DNA of 64,000 nucleotides from Burkholderia puraquae (GTDB lineage Bacteria; Pseudomonadota; Gammaproteobacteria; Burkholderiales; Burkholderiaceae). The notes below the pieces were generated by a model. That model had not been told where the DNA came from, did no database searches, and saw nothing but the letters and a program-made list of their open reading frames with translations. A program made the position numbers and the translations under genes. This document shows, one piece after another, positions 28,370 to 37,189 of the stretch; positions within the stretch are counted from its first letter, which is position 1; each line of letters begins with the position of its first letter. Where the stretch lies: positions 366,631-430,630 of the forward strand of contig NZ_NBYX01000004.1 of NCBI RefSeq assembly GCF_002099195.1, given 5' to 3'.

Positions 28370-30532
28370 TCACATTTCGGCCGTGACACTCACCGCGACG
28401 CGGCGCCCCTGATCGACCAGCCAGTTCCCGTTCAGGCCGCTCGTGCGCGTGCGATCGTCGATTGGAACCATCTTGTTGGTCAGGTTCAGCACCGCGAAGT
28501 TGACGGAGAAACGCTTGTCGATCCGGTAGCGGCCGCCGAGATCGAAGGTGGTCGTCGACGGCCGCTCGCGAACACCCTGCGCGCCGTTGCGGAACGCCGC
28601 CCAGTATTCGCTGCCGATGTAGTTCGCCGTCGCGTACAGATCGAGCTTGGCAGTCGGCGTCCAGTCGACCTGCACGTTGAATTTGTGCTTGGGTGTCTTG
28701 TCGAGCGGATAGCCGTCGAGCGAGCCGCCATTGAACGCCTTCTCGCCGCCGCCCTCGCGGCGCGACTGGGTCAGCGTGTAGGTGCCCGACACCTTCAGCG
28801 TACGCAGCACGCGTGTGCCCGCGCCGAGTTCGAGGCCGTACAGCTTGACCCGGTCAATGTTGTCGTACACGTAGATGTTGCGACCCGGCGAGCGCGGATC
28901 GGCCTTGCCCGTGTCGTAGCTGGCCACCTTGTTCTTGAACAGGTTGTTGAAGAGTGTCAGCCCCGCGTACGTGTTGCCCAGGTCGTAGCGCACGCCGAGT
29001 TCCTCGGTCAGGCTCGTCTCGGGCTTGAGATCCGGATTGCCGCACAGCGTGCCGGGCATCGCCCCCGCCGCGCCGCCCGACGTCATGCAGTAGCCGCCCG
29101 TGCTCTGGCGCAACGACGGCGGCCGGAAGCCCGTCGACACACCACCACGCACCGTCCACGCCTGGCTGAGCTTGTAGACGCCGTAGATGCGCGGGCTCAC
29201 GTGGCTGCCGTAGCGATCGTCGTGATCGAGCCGCACGCCGGTCGTCAGCGTAAACCGGTCGTTGAAGAAGTAGTCGTTTTCACCGAACAGCGCCCACGCA
29301 TTGCGCCGGATGCGGTCCGAGTTCGCCGCGTGGCCCTTCGGCACCGCGTCCTGGCGGGCCACGCCCGACAGCGTCGACCAGATATGCTGGCCACCGACCG
29401 TCAGGATGTTGCGCTCGCCCCACCACGGCACCTCGGCCTTGCCTTCGAGGATCGTGTCGGTCAGCGCGGGCTTGATCGCCTCGCGGCCGGCCGGCGTCCA
29501 CTGGTCCTGCACGCCGCGCTCGCCATAGAGCGACAGCGTCGTGTTGCCGAAACCCCAGCGACCGTCGTGCGTGATGCCCCAGTAGTCGCGGACATGGCGC
29601 GTTTCGGTCACCGCCGACGCGGCCGTGCGCGGCGTGAGCGGCGCCGCGCTCTTGCCCGGCGTGCTCAGGTAAGTGAGCTGCTCGCGCCCGATGTTCACGC
29701 TCACGTCCTGGTTGCGCGTGGGCTTCGCCGCCAGCTTCACGTCGAAGCTGCCGATCCGCTGCCCGTTCGCGCCGCTTGTCCCGCTGTTCGCGTAGAAGAT
29801 GTCGTCCTCGCCGCGATGCAGGAGCCGGCCGGACGCCTGCAGCCCGAGCACGTCGGATTTCAGCGGGCCGCCGAGCCAGAAGTCGACGCTCTGCGTATCG
29901 CCCTGGTTCGATTCGAGCTGCCACACGCTGCCGGCCGTGATCGTGCCGCCCCAGCGCTTCGGCACCTTGCGCGTGATCACGTTGATCACGCCGCCCATCG
30001 CATCGGCACCGTACAGCGACGACATCGGCCCGCGCACGACCTCGATCCGCTCGATCGCGGACAGCGGCGGCATCAGGTTCGACTGCACGCCCGAGCTGCC
30101 GCGGTTCATCGTTTCACGGGTGTTCTGGCGGCGGCCGTCGACCAGCAGTAACGTGTATTCGCCGGGCATCCCGCGGATCGAGATGTCCTGGTCGTTCGGC
30201 GAAGCGCCGACGACGCTCACCCCCTCGACGTTGTTGACGATCTCCGCAACCGACGTGTAGGGCTTCGCTTCGATTTCGTCGCGACCGATTACGGAAATGC
30301 TAGCGGGTGCTTCGCGGATCGCCTGCTCGCGACGACTGGCCGTCACGACGATATCCTTCAGCATGATCGGATCCGGCGGATCGCCGGCAACCGCCCGGAC
30401 CGGGACGGCAGGTGCGCCGGCGGGGCCGGCAGGCTGATCAGGCGTCTGCGCCCACGCGCTCGACACGCCCATCAGGTAAAGGCCGGCAACGACGGCCGGC
30501 TTCAATGCGAAGTGTGCAGCTTGACTCGACAT
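28370..30532 (-). CDS. TonB-dependent ferric-catecholate receptor
   Basis: 720 residues: signal peptide to about residue 29 (ending SSAWA), TonB box DIVVTASR at 60-67, plug domain with SIRGMPGEYTLLLVDGRR and IERIEVVRGPMSSLYG, and a 22-strand barrel ending LVDQGRRVAVSVTAEM. The features and length match FepA/PfeA/IroN-type catecholate receptors. It is first in the operon receptor-entC-entE-entB-DUF2218-NRPS-entA. A Fur-box-like site lies 26-44 bases upstream of the start. It would import the iron-loaded product of the cluster across the outer membrane with TonB-ExbB-ExbD. Confidence 0.92.
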   Translation of the reverse strand: MSSQAAHFALKPAVVAGLYLMGVSSAWAQTPDQPAGPAGAPAVPVRAVAGDPPDPIMLKDIVVTASRREQAIREAPASISVIGRDEIEAKPYTSVAEIVNNVEGVSVVGASPNDQDISIRGMPGEYTLLLVDGRRQNTRETMNRGSSGVQSNLMPPLSAIERIEVVRGPMSSLYGADAMGGVINVITRKVPKRWGGTITAGSVWQLESNQGDTQSVDFWLGGPLKSDVLGLQASGRLLHRGEDDIFYANSGTSGANGQRIGSFDVKLAAKPTRNQDVSVNIGREQLTYLSTPGKSAAPLTPRTAASAVTETRHVRDYWGITHDGRWGFGNTTLSLYGERGVQDQWTPAGREAIKPALTDTILEGKAEVPWWGERNILTVGGQHIWSTLSGVARQDAVPKGHAANSDRIRRNAWALFGENDYFFNDRFTLTTGVRLDHDDRYGSHVSPRIYGVYKLSQAWTVRGGVSTGFRPPSLRQSTGGYCMTSGGAAGAMPGTLCGNPDLKPETSLTEELGVRYDLGNTYAGLTLFNNLFKNKVASYDTGKADPRSPGRNIYVYDNIDRVKLYGLELGAGTRVLRTLKVSGTYTLTQSRREGGGEKAFNGGSLDGYPLDKTPKHKFNVQVDWTPTAKLDLYATANYIGSEYWAAFRNGAQGVRERPSTTTFDLGGRYRIDKRFSVNFAVLNLTNKMVPIDDRTRTSGLNGNWLVDQGRRVAVSVTAEM

Positions 30533-30557
30533 GGTGGCGCTTTCGATGTTTCATAAT

Positions 30558-30576
30558 GTGATTGATTCTCATTTGC
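30558..30576 (-). promoter_or_regulatory. Fur box upstream of the receptor-biosynthesis operon
   Basis: Read on the minus strand, GCAAATGAGAATCAATCAC matches 13 of 19 positions of the consensus GATAATGATAATCATTATC, including the central AATGA-AATCA core. It lies 26 bases before the receptor start, where bound Fur would block transcription. Iron repression is inferred. Confidence 0.75.
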
Positions 30577-30648
30577 ATTATGAAACATGTAATACGCCGA
30601 AATCTTTGCGTAAGCTACAAACTCGTTTGAGTCACGGCGGCTGCCTCG

Positions 30649-31623
30649 TCAGCGATGGTCGCTGCGGCGCGCGAGCGTCGGCGTGACGCCGAAGCGGCGC
30701 TTGTAGGCGGTCGCGAAGTTCGCGGCGCTCGTATAGCCGGCCAGCGCCGCGGCCTGCTTGACGCTCACCGCGTCGCGCTCGAGGGCCAGCCGCGCGCGTT
30801 GCAGGTGATGTTCGCGGACGAAGTCGAATACCGTCGTGCCGTAGGCGGCACGGAACTGCCGCTGCATCGCGTTCGCGCTCATGCCGGCATGGCGCGCGAT
30901 ATCGTCGAGCGACAAATCCTGTGCGGCATTGCTCGCCAGGAACGCGCGCAATTCCGCCATCCGGCGGTAGTCGCGCGATCCGAGCGCCGCCTCCGGCATC
31001 GGTGCCGCGTCCACCGCCTCCGCCTCCAGCGGCGCAAACGCCTCGGCAAGCAGCTCCAGCACACGGCTTTCCAGGTAAATCGCCTGCAGCATCGGCTGAC
31101 AGGTCGGCGGCCGCACGATCTGCTCGGCCAGCGCGGTCGCGCGTGGTGTCGGCTGCCAGAAGCTGATCGCGAGGTGCGCGGACAGCATTGCATCCAGCCG
31201 CTCCGGCAGCGCACCGCGGCTCGCGGCCTGCAGATGCCCCAGCCACTCGCCCGACATCGCGAGGCTGAGCCGCCGCGCATAGCCACCCTTGCTGAGCCGC
31301 CGGCGGAACGTATCCGGCTGCACCGCATTGAGCAGGAACGACTGCATCCGCACCGCGGGCCGCGGCACCGGTGCCCGGTTCGCCCGGCGCGCGTCCGTCG
31401 TCAGTAACACGCGCCGGTCGCCGTACGACACGTCGAGCGCGCCTTCGAGCAGCAGCACGAGATGCAGGCCCGGCGTGCACTGCCCCGACATCACTGCGTC
31501 GAATTCGTCGGTCGCGTCGTCCGCGTGGATACGCAAGCCCGGACGCACCTCGCGAATCCGCGCGACGTGCGCGTCGTGGCGATGACCGTCGGATTGGAAA
31601 GCACCTGGCGTCTGCGCCGTCAT
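30649..31623 (-). CDS. AraC-family regulator of the siderophore locus (PchR-like)
   Basis: 324 residues: an N-terminal ligand-binding part (about 1-210) and a C-terminal AraC domain with two helix-turn-helices (SLDDIARHAGMSANAMQRQF and SVKQAAALAGYTSAANFATA, then FKRRFGVTP-like YKRRFGVTPTLARR). The layout is that of PchR-type activators, which sense the ferric siderophore and switch on receptor and biosynthesis genes. It lies directly upstream of the receptor gene in the same direction (116 nt), and divergent from the uptake operon. Control of both units is inferred. Confidence 0.88.
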   Translation of the reverse strand: MTAQTPGAFQSDGHRHDAHVARIREVRPGLRIHADDATDEFDAVMSGQCTPGLHLVLLLEGALDVSYGDRRVLLTTDARRANRAPVPRPAVRMQSFLLNAVQPDTFRRRLSKGGYARRLSLAMSGEWLGHLQAASRGALPERLDAMLSAHLAISFWQPTPRATALAEQIVRPPTCQPMLQAIYLESRVLELLAEAFAPLEAEAVDAAPMPEAALGSRDYRRMAELRAFLASNAAQDLSLDDIARHAGMSANAMQRQFRAAYGTTVFDFVREHHLQRARLALERDAVSVKQAAALAGYTSAANFATAYKRRFGVTPTLARRSDHR

Positions 31624-31730
31624 GTCGTGATACCCCGTTGAGTGCGTCGGGCGCCGCGCGCCCGCACAAACTATTTCGTCGCTGGATCAAACAACCGGCA
31701 TCCCACGATGCCCCGCTGCTCGGCTACACT

Positions 31731-31753
31731 TAAATGAGAATTGTTCTCATTTA
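31731..31753. promoter_or_regulatory. Fur box between the AraC regulator and the uptake operon
   Basis: A perfect inverted repeat, TAAATGAGAA-TTG-TTCTCATTTA, with 10-base arms. The inner TGAGAAT-N-NTTCTCA core is the classic Fur site. It ends 18 bases before the GTG start of the uptake operon and lies about 108 bases upstream of the AraC gene, so it could repress both. Confidence 0.88.
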
Positions 31754-31771
31754 TATCGTATCGGGAGTCGC

Positions 31772-32908
31772 GTGAAAAAGACAAGTGGAATGTGGGCCGT
31801 GCTCGGCGCATGGCTGTGCAGCGGGTTCGTCGCGCAAGCGGCATGCGCGGACACCACCGTGACCGACCTGGCCGGCCGGCAGGTCCGGATTCCCGCGCGC
31901 GTCGAACGCGTGCTGCTCGGCGAAGGGCGCCTGCTGCCCGCGCTGGCGGTCGTCGACGCCGGCGATCCCACCCGCCGCCTCGTCGGCATGATGGGCGATT
32001 TCGAACAGCTCGATCCGGCCAGCTACGGGCAATGGCTCGAACGGTTTCCGCGCTTGAAGGACGTGCCGCGCATCGGCCGCTCGCAGGCCGGCAGCTTCAG
32101 CGACGAACGCGCGCTCGCACTGCGCCCGCAGGTCGCGATCTTCGGCCTCGGCGGCGGCCACGGCCCCGGTGAGCGCGATCGCGAGACGCTGGCGCGGCTC
32201 GAAGCCGCCGGCGTCGCGATCGTTTTCGTCGATTTCCGGCACGACCCGCTCGTCAATACGACGCGCAGCATCGCGCTGCTCGGCCAGGTCCTCGGCACGC
32301 CGCAGCGCGCGGCGGATTTCAACGCGTACTGGCAGGCACAATTCGACCTCGTCCGCACGCGGCTGGTGAACGCGCACGCGGTCGCGCCGAGCGTGTTCCT
32401 CGAAAGCCGCGTCGGCCTGTCGAGCGACTGCTGCGACACGATGACGGGCATGATGGGGCGCCTGCTCGACGCCGCCGGCGGCAACAACATCGCGAAAGGC
32501 CGCGTGCCCGGCGAGCACGGCACGCTGAATCCCGAATACCTGCTCAGCCGCCAGCCCGATTTCTACATCGGCACGGGGATCGGCTCGACCCAGACGCTGC
32601 AAAGTGCGCCGCTGCGCATCGCGCTCGGCGCCGGCGTGTCCCGCGAAACCGCCGCCCGTTCGTTCGACCGGTCGCTGCAGCGCCCGCAGATCGCGCCGCT
32701 GCGCGCGGTCCGCGAGCGCCGGGCCTATGCGATCTGGCATCACTTCTACAACTCGCCGTTCAACGTCGTCGCGGTGCAGGCTCTGGCCAAATGGCTGCAT
32801 CCGGCGCTGTTCGCCGACGTTGACCCGCGCCGCACGCTCGACACGATGGTGCGACGCTTCCAGCCGGTTCCGCTACAGGGCGAATACTGGGTACAGGAAG
32901 GGTCGTGA
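31772..32908 (+). CDS. Ferric-siderophore ABC transporter substrate-binding protein (FepB/FecB-like)
   Basis: 378 residues starting at GTG 31772, which has GGGAG five bases upstream. A signal peptide (cleaved after ACA, near residue 26) leads into a cluster A-II periplasmic binding fold: VTDLAGRQVRIPARVERVLL, GLGGGHGPGERD, AGVAIVFVDF, LLGQVLGTPQRAADF and LLDAAGGNNIA. It is first of a four-gene uptake unit. It binds the ferric siderophore in the periplasm and hands it to the permease. A CC pair (SSDCCDTM) in the mature protein is unusual for a periplasmic protein and may be a disulfide. Confidence 0.9.
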   Translation: MKKTSGMWAVLGAWLCSGFVAQAACADTTVTDLAGRQVRIPARVERVLLGEGRLLPALAVVDAGDPTRRLVGMMGDFEQLDPASYGQWLERFPRLKDVPRIGRSQAGSFSDERALALRPQVAIFGLGGGHGPGERDRETLARLEAAGVAIVFVDFRHDPLVNTTRSIALLGQVLGTPQRAADFNAYWQAQFDLVRTRLVNAHAVAPSVFLESRVGLSSDCCDTMTGMMGRLLDAAGGNNIAKGRVPGEHGTLNPEYLLSRQPDFYIGTGIGSTQTLQSAPLRIALGAGVSRETAARSFDRSLQRPQIAPLRAVRERRAYAIWHHFYNSPFNVVAVQALAKWLHPALFADVDPRRTLDTMVRRFQPVPLQGEYWVQEGS

Positions 32909-32909
32909 C

Positions 32910-33851
32910 ATGTCGCTCCCTGCTTCCACAATGCGCCGCTCGCTGCTCGTCGCCGGCCTCGCGGGCCCGCTCGGCGCCCGCGTCGCCCCCGCACTCGCCG
33001 CTCGCGCACCGGACTGGCCCGCGCTCGACGCAGCGCCCGCCGTGCAGGTGCCGAACAGCCGCCAGTTCGACGTGACGGTCGGCGGCAAGCCCCGCCGCCT
33101 GTTCGTCGCGCTGCCCGCCGAGCGGGCTGTTGCCGTACCCCATCCGGTGCTGATCGTCCTCGACGGCAACGCGCTCTTCCCGCTCGCCGCGCAACTCGTG
33201 CGCAACCTGCGCGCGCGCCCCGACGCGACGCCTGATGCGGAGCCCGTCGTGATCGGCATCGGTTACCCGACCGAGGCCGCATACGACATGGCAGCCCGCG
33301 CGGACGACTACACGCTCGCGCCGCTGACGGACGGCCACGGTGTCGTCGCGGACCGCCTGCTCGATTTCATCGAGCAGGACGTGCAGCCCTGGCTCGCGCA
33401 ACAGGTAGCGGTCGACCCGGCGCGCCAGACGCTGTTCGGCCATTCGTACGGTGGCCTGCTGACGCTGTACGCGATGCTGACGCGCCCGCACCTGTTCACG
33501 CGGTATGTCGCGGCGAGCCCGTCGATCTGGTGGGGCGACCGCGCGCTGCTGCCCTATGCGGACCGCTTCGCCGCGCAAGCGGCGCCGCTGGCGCCGGCGC
33601 TGCGGCTGCTCGTCACAGCCGGTAGCCTCGAAGAAGGCGCACCGAATCCCGACGTCGAGCGCACGCGCCGGCAACAGGCGCGCAAGCAGGTCAGTTCCGC
33701 GCGCGACTTCGTCCGGCGCGTCGGTGCCCGCCCTGGGCTCGACGCGACGTTCCGCCTGATCGATGACGAGGATCATGGCGGCGTCGTGGTGCCCAGCGCG
33801 ATGCTGGCCGCGCGCATCGCGGCCGAAACCGACGCGGGAGATGCCGCATGA
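32910..33851 (+). CDS. Fes/IroE-like siderophore esterase (alpha/beta hydrolase)
   Basis: 313 residues, PF00756-type esterase fold. Nucleophile in GHSYGG (Ser179), oxyanion and preceding strand VVIGIGYP, and a late His in DDEDHGG (about 292). An N-terminal stretch MRRSLLVAGLAGPLGARVAPALA looks like a twin-arginine or Sec signal, so the enzyme may be periplasmic, as IroE is. Fes and IroE cleave ester bonds of ferric enterobactin-type siderophores. It starts 1 nt after the binding protein stop and overlaps the permease gene by 4 nt. Its presence beside an NRPS predicted to use lysine (no ester) is discussed in findings. Confidence 0.85.
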   Translation: MSLPASTMRRSLLVAGLAGPLGARVAPALAARAPDWPALDAAPAVQVPNSRQFDVTVGGKPRRLFVALPAERAVAVPHPVLIVLDGNALFPLAAQLVRNLRARPDATPDAEPVVIGIGYPTEAAYDMAARADDYTLAPLTDGHGVVADRLLDFIEQDVQPWLAQQVAVDPARQTLFGHSYGGLLTLYAMLTRPHLFTRYVAASPSIWWGDRALLPYADRFAAQAAPLAPALRLLVTAGSLEEGAPNPDVERTRRQQARKQVSSARDFVRRVGARPGLDATFRLIDDEDHGGVVVPSAMLAARIAAETDAGDAA

Positions 33852-34930
33852 GCGCCGCGTCGCCCGCATCGTCGCCTTCGTCCCGTTCGTCCGCTTCGCT
33901 GAAGCTGCGCTACCGCGCAATCGCCGCGCGGCGGGTCGGCGCACTGATGTTCCTCGCCTGCGTGCTCGGCACCCTGCTCGTCGTCGACATCGGCACCGGC
34001 CCGTCGCCATTCCCGATCGCGGATCTGGTCGCCGGGCTATTCCGGCCGGACGCGCTGCCGCTCGAACAGCGCGTGATCCTCTGGGACGTGCGCCTGCCGT
34101 ATGCGCTGATGGCCGTGCTCGTCGGCGCGTCGCTCGGCATCGCCGGCGCGGAAATGCAGACCGTGCTGAACAACCCGCTCGCGAGCCCGTTCACGCTCGG
34201 CATGTCGGCCGCCGCGAGTGTCGGTGCGTCGCTCGTCGTGATCTCGGGCTGGCACGTCGTGCTCTGGAACGAGAACATCGCGCTATCGCTCGGCGCGTTC
34301 TGCTGCGCGAGCCTCGCGACGCTGCTGATCGTCTGGCTCGCGTGGCGCCATGGCGCGACGACCGAAACCGTGGTGCTGTTCGGCATCGGCCTGATGTTCA
34401 GTTTCGACGCGCTGCTGTGGCTGCTGCAGTTTCTCGCGGACGCGAACGCGCTCCAGCAGATCGTGTTCTGGAGCATGGGCAGTCTCGCGCGCGCGACGTG
34501 GGGCAAGATCGCGCTGCTGTCGTGCGTGCTCGCCGCCTGCACGCTGTGGGCGAGCTTCGACGTCGCATCGCTGACGGCGCTGCGCGCCGGCGACGAACAG
34601 GCGCGCAGCATGGGCATCGCCGTCGAGCGGCTGCGACTCGTCGCGCTGGTGCGTATCAGCCTGCTGTCGGCCACCGCGCTGTCGTTCGTCGGCACGATCG
34701 GTTTCGTCGGTCTCGTCGGGCCGCACGTCGCACGGCTGCTCGTCGGCGACGAGCATCGCTATTACCTGCCCGGCGCCGCCCTCGCCGGCGCGATCATGCT
34801 GGCTGGCGCATCCGTGCTCAGCAAGGCACTGATCCCGGGGGTGACGCTGCCGATCGGGATCATCACCGCGCTGGTCGGCGTGCCGCTGTTCATGATCCTC
34901 GTCAGCCGGCGCAGGAGGCTCGATGGATAA
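33848..34930 (+). CDS. FecCD-family ferric-siderophore permease
   Basis: 360 residues with about nine to ten membrane helices and FecCD signatures: RLPYALMAVLVGASLGIAGA, QTVLNNPLASPFTLGMSAAA, FWSMGSLARATWGK, and GFVGLVGPHVARLLVG. Only one permease is encoded, so the transporter should be a homodimer, as in BtuC/HmuU-type importers, unlike FepD-FepG. An N-terminal Ser-rich stretch of about 20 residues precedes the first helix. It overlaps the esterase by 4 nt and the ATPase by 8 nt. Confidence 0.93.
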   Translation: MSAASPASSPSSRSSASLKLRYRAIAARRVGALMFLACVLGTLLVVDIGTGPSPFPIADLVAGLFRPDALPLEQRVILWDVRLPYALMAVLVGASLGIAGAEMQTVLNNPLASPFTLGMSAAASVGASLVVISGWHVVLWNENIALSLGAFCCASLATLLIVWLAWRHGATTETVVLFGIGLMFSFDALLWLLQFLADANALQQIVFWSMGSLARATWGKIALLSCVLAACTLWASFDVASLTALRAGDEQARSMGIAVERLRLVALVRISLLSATALSFVGTIGFVGLVGPHVARLLVGDEHRYYLPGAALAGAIMLAGASVLSKALIPGVTLPIGIITALVGVPLFMILVSRRRRLDG

Positions 34931-35732
34931 GGGCACCCTGTACATCGACGACCTGGTCGCGCGCTATGGCGCGAAGGTCGTGCTCGACCGGTTGTCCCTC
35001 GCGCCCGTTACGCCCGGCACGATGGTCGGATTGCTCGGACCAAACGGGGTCGGCAAGTCGACGCTGCTGCGCGCACTCGCCCGGCTCGTTGCCGTGCACG
35101 GCAACGCGGCGTTCGGCGGATTAGACCTGCTGCACGGCGCGCGCCGGGAACACACGCGACAGGTCGGCTACCTGCCGCAGACGCTGCCGCAACCGTCGTC
35201 GCTGCTCGTGTACGAAGCCGTACGCAGCGCATTGCGCGCGACCTGTCCCGGTTTGTCCGACACGGCACGCGACCTGCGCCTGCAGAACGTGTTCGAGCGC
35301 CTGCGGCTGCAAGCGCTCGCGATGTCGCCGCTCGAGCGGCTGTCCGGCGGACAGCGGCAGATGGTCGGACTTGCGCAGGTACTCGTGCGCGACACGCCGC
35401 TGCTGCTGCTGGACGAACCGACGAGCGCGCTCGACCTGCGCTGGCAGTTGCTCGCGCTGGAAGCGGTCGGGGACGCGGCACGCAGATACGGTGCGGTCGT
35501 GCTCGTCGCGATGCACGACCTGAATCTCGCGTCGCGATTCTGCGACCGGCTCGTGCTGCTGGGCACCAACGGCCTCGTCGCCGACGGCGCACCCGCCGAA
35601 GTCCTGACACCGCCGCACCTGCGGCGCGCGTATCGTGTCGACGCCCGGGTCGAACGCACGGCGGCCGGCGATTATGTCGCGCTCGCGGAGCGAGCCATTA
35701 CGGATGACGCGCGAGAAGCGTGCGACGCTTGA
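34923..35732 (+). CDS. Ferric-siderophore ABC transporter ATPase (FepC/FecE-like)
   Basis: 269 residues with Walker A GPNGVGKST, signature LSGGQRQMVGLAQVL, Walker B LLLLDEPTSALD and switch His in AMHDLN. FecE/FepC-type spacing throughout. It is the last gene of the uptake unit, overlapping the permease by 8 nt. It energises import of the ferric siderophore across the inner membrane. Confidence 0.94.
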   Translation: MDKGTLYIDDLVARYGAKVVLDRLSLAPVTPGTMVGLLGPNGVGKSTLLRALARLVAVHGNAAFGGLDLLHGARREHTRQVGYLPQTLPQPSSLLVYEAVRSALRATCPGLSDTARDLRLQNVFERLRLQALAMSPLERLSGGQRQMVGLAQVLVRDTPLLLLDEPTSALDLRWQLLALEAVGDAARRYGAVVLVAMHDLNLASRFCDRLVLLGTNGLVADGAPAEVLTPPHLRRAYRVDARVERTAAGDYVALAERAITDDAREACDA

Positions 35733-35961
35733 GCGCGGATCGGTCGTCGCGCTGGCGACCGGTCCGGCTTGCGGGCATCAGGCCGCTATGTCGTTCGCGC
35801 AGTCGCACCGGACGCCGATAACAATGCGGGCCGGCGCACGCGAAGCGTCATAGAATCGCGCGGCGGGGCCGTCAGGTCCCGACCCGCCGCGACATCGGCA
35901 AACGACCGCACGGCCACCGTGCGCGCGGCGGCCCGCTCCTCTTCCCTGCAAGGACGATCGC

Positions 35962-36516
35962 GTGATGCGCGCATACCGACTTCTGCTGACGGCCGGCGCC
36001 ACGGCCATGCTTGCCGGCTGGGCTGTGGCTGGCCAGCCGTTGCCCGTCACCGCGGCGTCCGCCCGAAACTGCCCGTCGCCGTCGTTCGACCGCTATCCGG
36101 CACCTGCGGCACGCGCGCCGCGCAAGCCGGCCGCCGCACCCCGCCTGACCAGCAAGGAAGCGCGCCTCTACCGCACCGTGATTCGTGACGAATTCACGCA
36201 ACCGGCCAATTTTGCCGGCCACTACCGTGTCGCGACCTGGGGTTGCGGAACGGATTGCCGGAATTTCGCGATCGTCGACCAGTACACGGGCGCGACGTAC
36301 ACGATGCCCGGCGTGCAGGCCATCGCAGGTGTGATGGGCAACGACGAGGAACGCGTCGATTTCCGGCCCGGCAGTACGCTGCTGATCGTCGCGGGCTGCT
36401 TCAACGACGATTGCGACGACAGCAATGCGAAGGCTGCCCGGTTCTTCTACGAGTGGACCGGCACGCGGTTGCGTCGGGTGGGCACCTGCCCGCTGGCCAT
36501 CGAGCCGATCCAGTAG
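35962..36516 (+). CDS. Secreted hypothetical protein
   Basis: A 184-residue product with a Sec signal peptide (LLLTAGATAMLAGWAVAGQ). The mature protein has six cysteines (RNCPS, GCGTDCRN, AGCFNDDCDDS, GTCPLA), suggesting three disulfides in the periplasm. A fixed-looking core is FAGHYRVATWGCGTDCRNFA and VDFRPGSTLLIVAGCFNDD. Start is GTG 35962 or ATG 35965; AAGGA lies 7-10 bases upstream. I recognise no named family, though similar secreted proteins of unknown function are common in Burkholderia. It stands alone after the siderophore locus. Confidence 0.75.
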   Translation: MMRAYRLLLTAGATAMLAGWAVAGQPLPVTAASARNCPSPSFDRYPAPAARAPRKPAAAPRLTSKEARLYRTVIRDEFTQPANFAGHYRVATWGCGTDCRNFAIVDQYTGATYTMPGVQAIAGVMGNDEERVDFRPGSTLLIVAGCFNDDCDDSNAKAARFFYEWTGTRLRRVGTCPLAIEPIQ

Positions 36517-36601
36517 GCGGCCGATGGATGCGCAAGCCGCCGCCCGCCGCGACTTGCGCTATCGTTGCGCCGATACACCTTGAACCGCGCCCCCACCCGC
36601 A

Positions 36602-37177
36602 ATGTCCATTCGCCTCAGTTTCGACGACGGCCCCGGCCCCTCGACGCCCTTCTTGCTCGATGTCCTGCACTCGGCATCGTGCCAGGCGACCTTCTTCCTG
36701 CTCGGCCAGAATCTGGCGGGCGCGCTCGACGTCGCGGCGAGCATGGCACGTGAAGGCCATCGGCTCGGCAATCACACGCATTCGCACGCGAAGCCCGGCG
36801 CACTGGCGGACGATGCACTGATCGACGAAATCGAGACGACCGACGCGCTGATCCGCGAAGCCTATCGACGCGCCGGCGTTCCGGAGCCGGACACAATCCC
36901 GCTGCGCCTGCCTTACGGACTGATGCCGCAGGACCATCGCGCCGGCGTGCTCGCGCGGCTGCAGCGCGAACACACGGGCTGGACCGCGATACTGGACGAC
37001 TGGCAGCGGCCGGCGCCGTCGCCGCAGGCGCTGTTCGACGCGATGTGCGCGCATGTCGACGCCAGCGCGGCACGACAGCGCGACGTGCTGTTCTGCATGC
37101 ACGACAGCTCGCGGCACGGCGACGCGCGGCCCAACACGGTCGAAGCGGTGCGCCTGTTCCTGAATCGGCTGCGTTGA
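36602..37177 (+). CDS. Polysaccharide deacetylase (NodB-type)
   Basis: 191 residues, a minimal NodB domain. Motif 1 is LSFDDGPGPST (Asp12 catalytic, Asp13 metal by family rule), motif 2 GNHTHSHA (metal His ligands), motif 3 RLPYG and a late FCMHDSS in place of the usual LxH. No signal peptide, so cytoplasmic. NodB enzymes remove N-acetyl groups from glycans or small acetyl-amino compounds. It lies 85 nt after a secreted protein gene and converges on the small biosynthetic cluster; a role there, deacetylating a sugar, is possible but unproven. Confidence 0.85.
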   Translation: MSIRLSFDDGPGPSTPFLLDVLHSASCQATFFLLGQNLAGALDVAASMAREGHRLGNHTHSHAKPGALADDALIDEIETTDALIREAYRRAGVPEPDTIPLRLPYGLMPQDHRAGVLARLQREHTGWTAILDDWQRPAPSPQALFDAMCAHVDASAARQRDVLFCMHDSSRHGDARPNTVEAVRLFLNRLR

Positions 37178-37189
37178 CGAGGCGGCCGG

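Noticed and set aside
28370..30532. Receptor as an ornibactin or pyochelin receptor
   Set aside because: Its operon with entCEBA and length favour a catecholate receptor; ornibactin and pyochelin receptors sit in other known loci.
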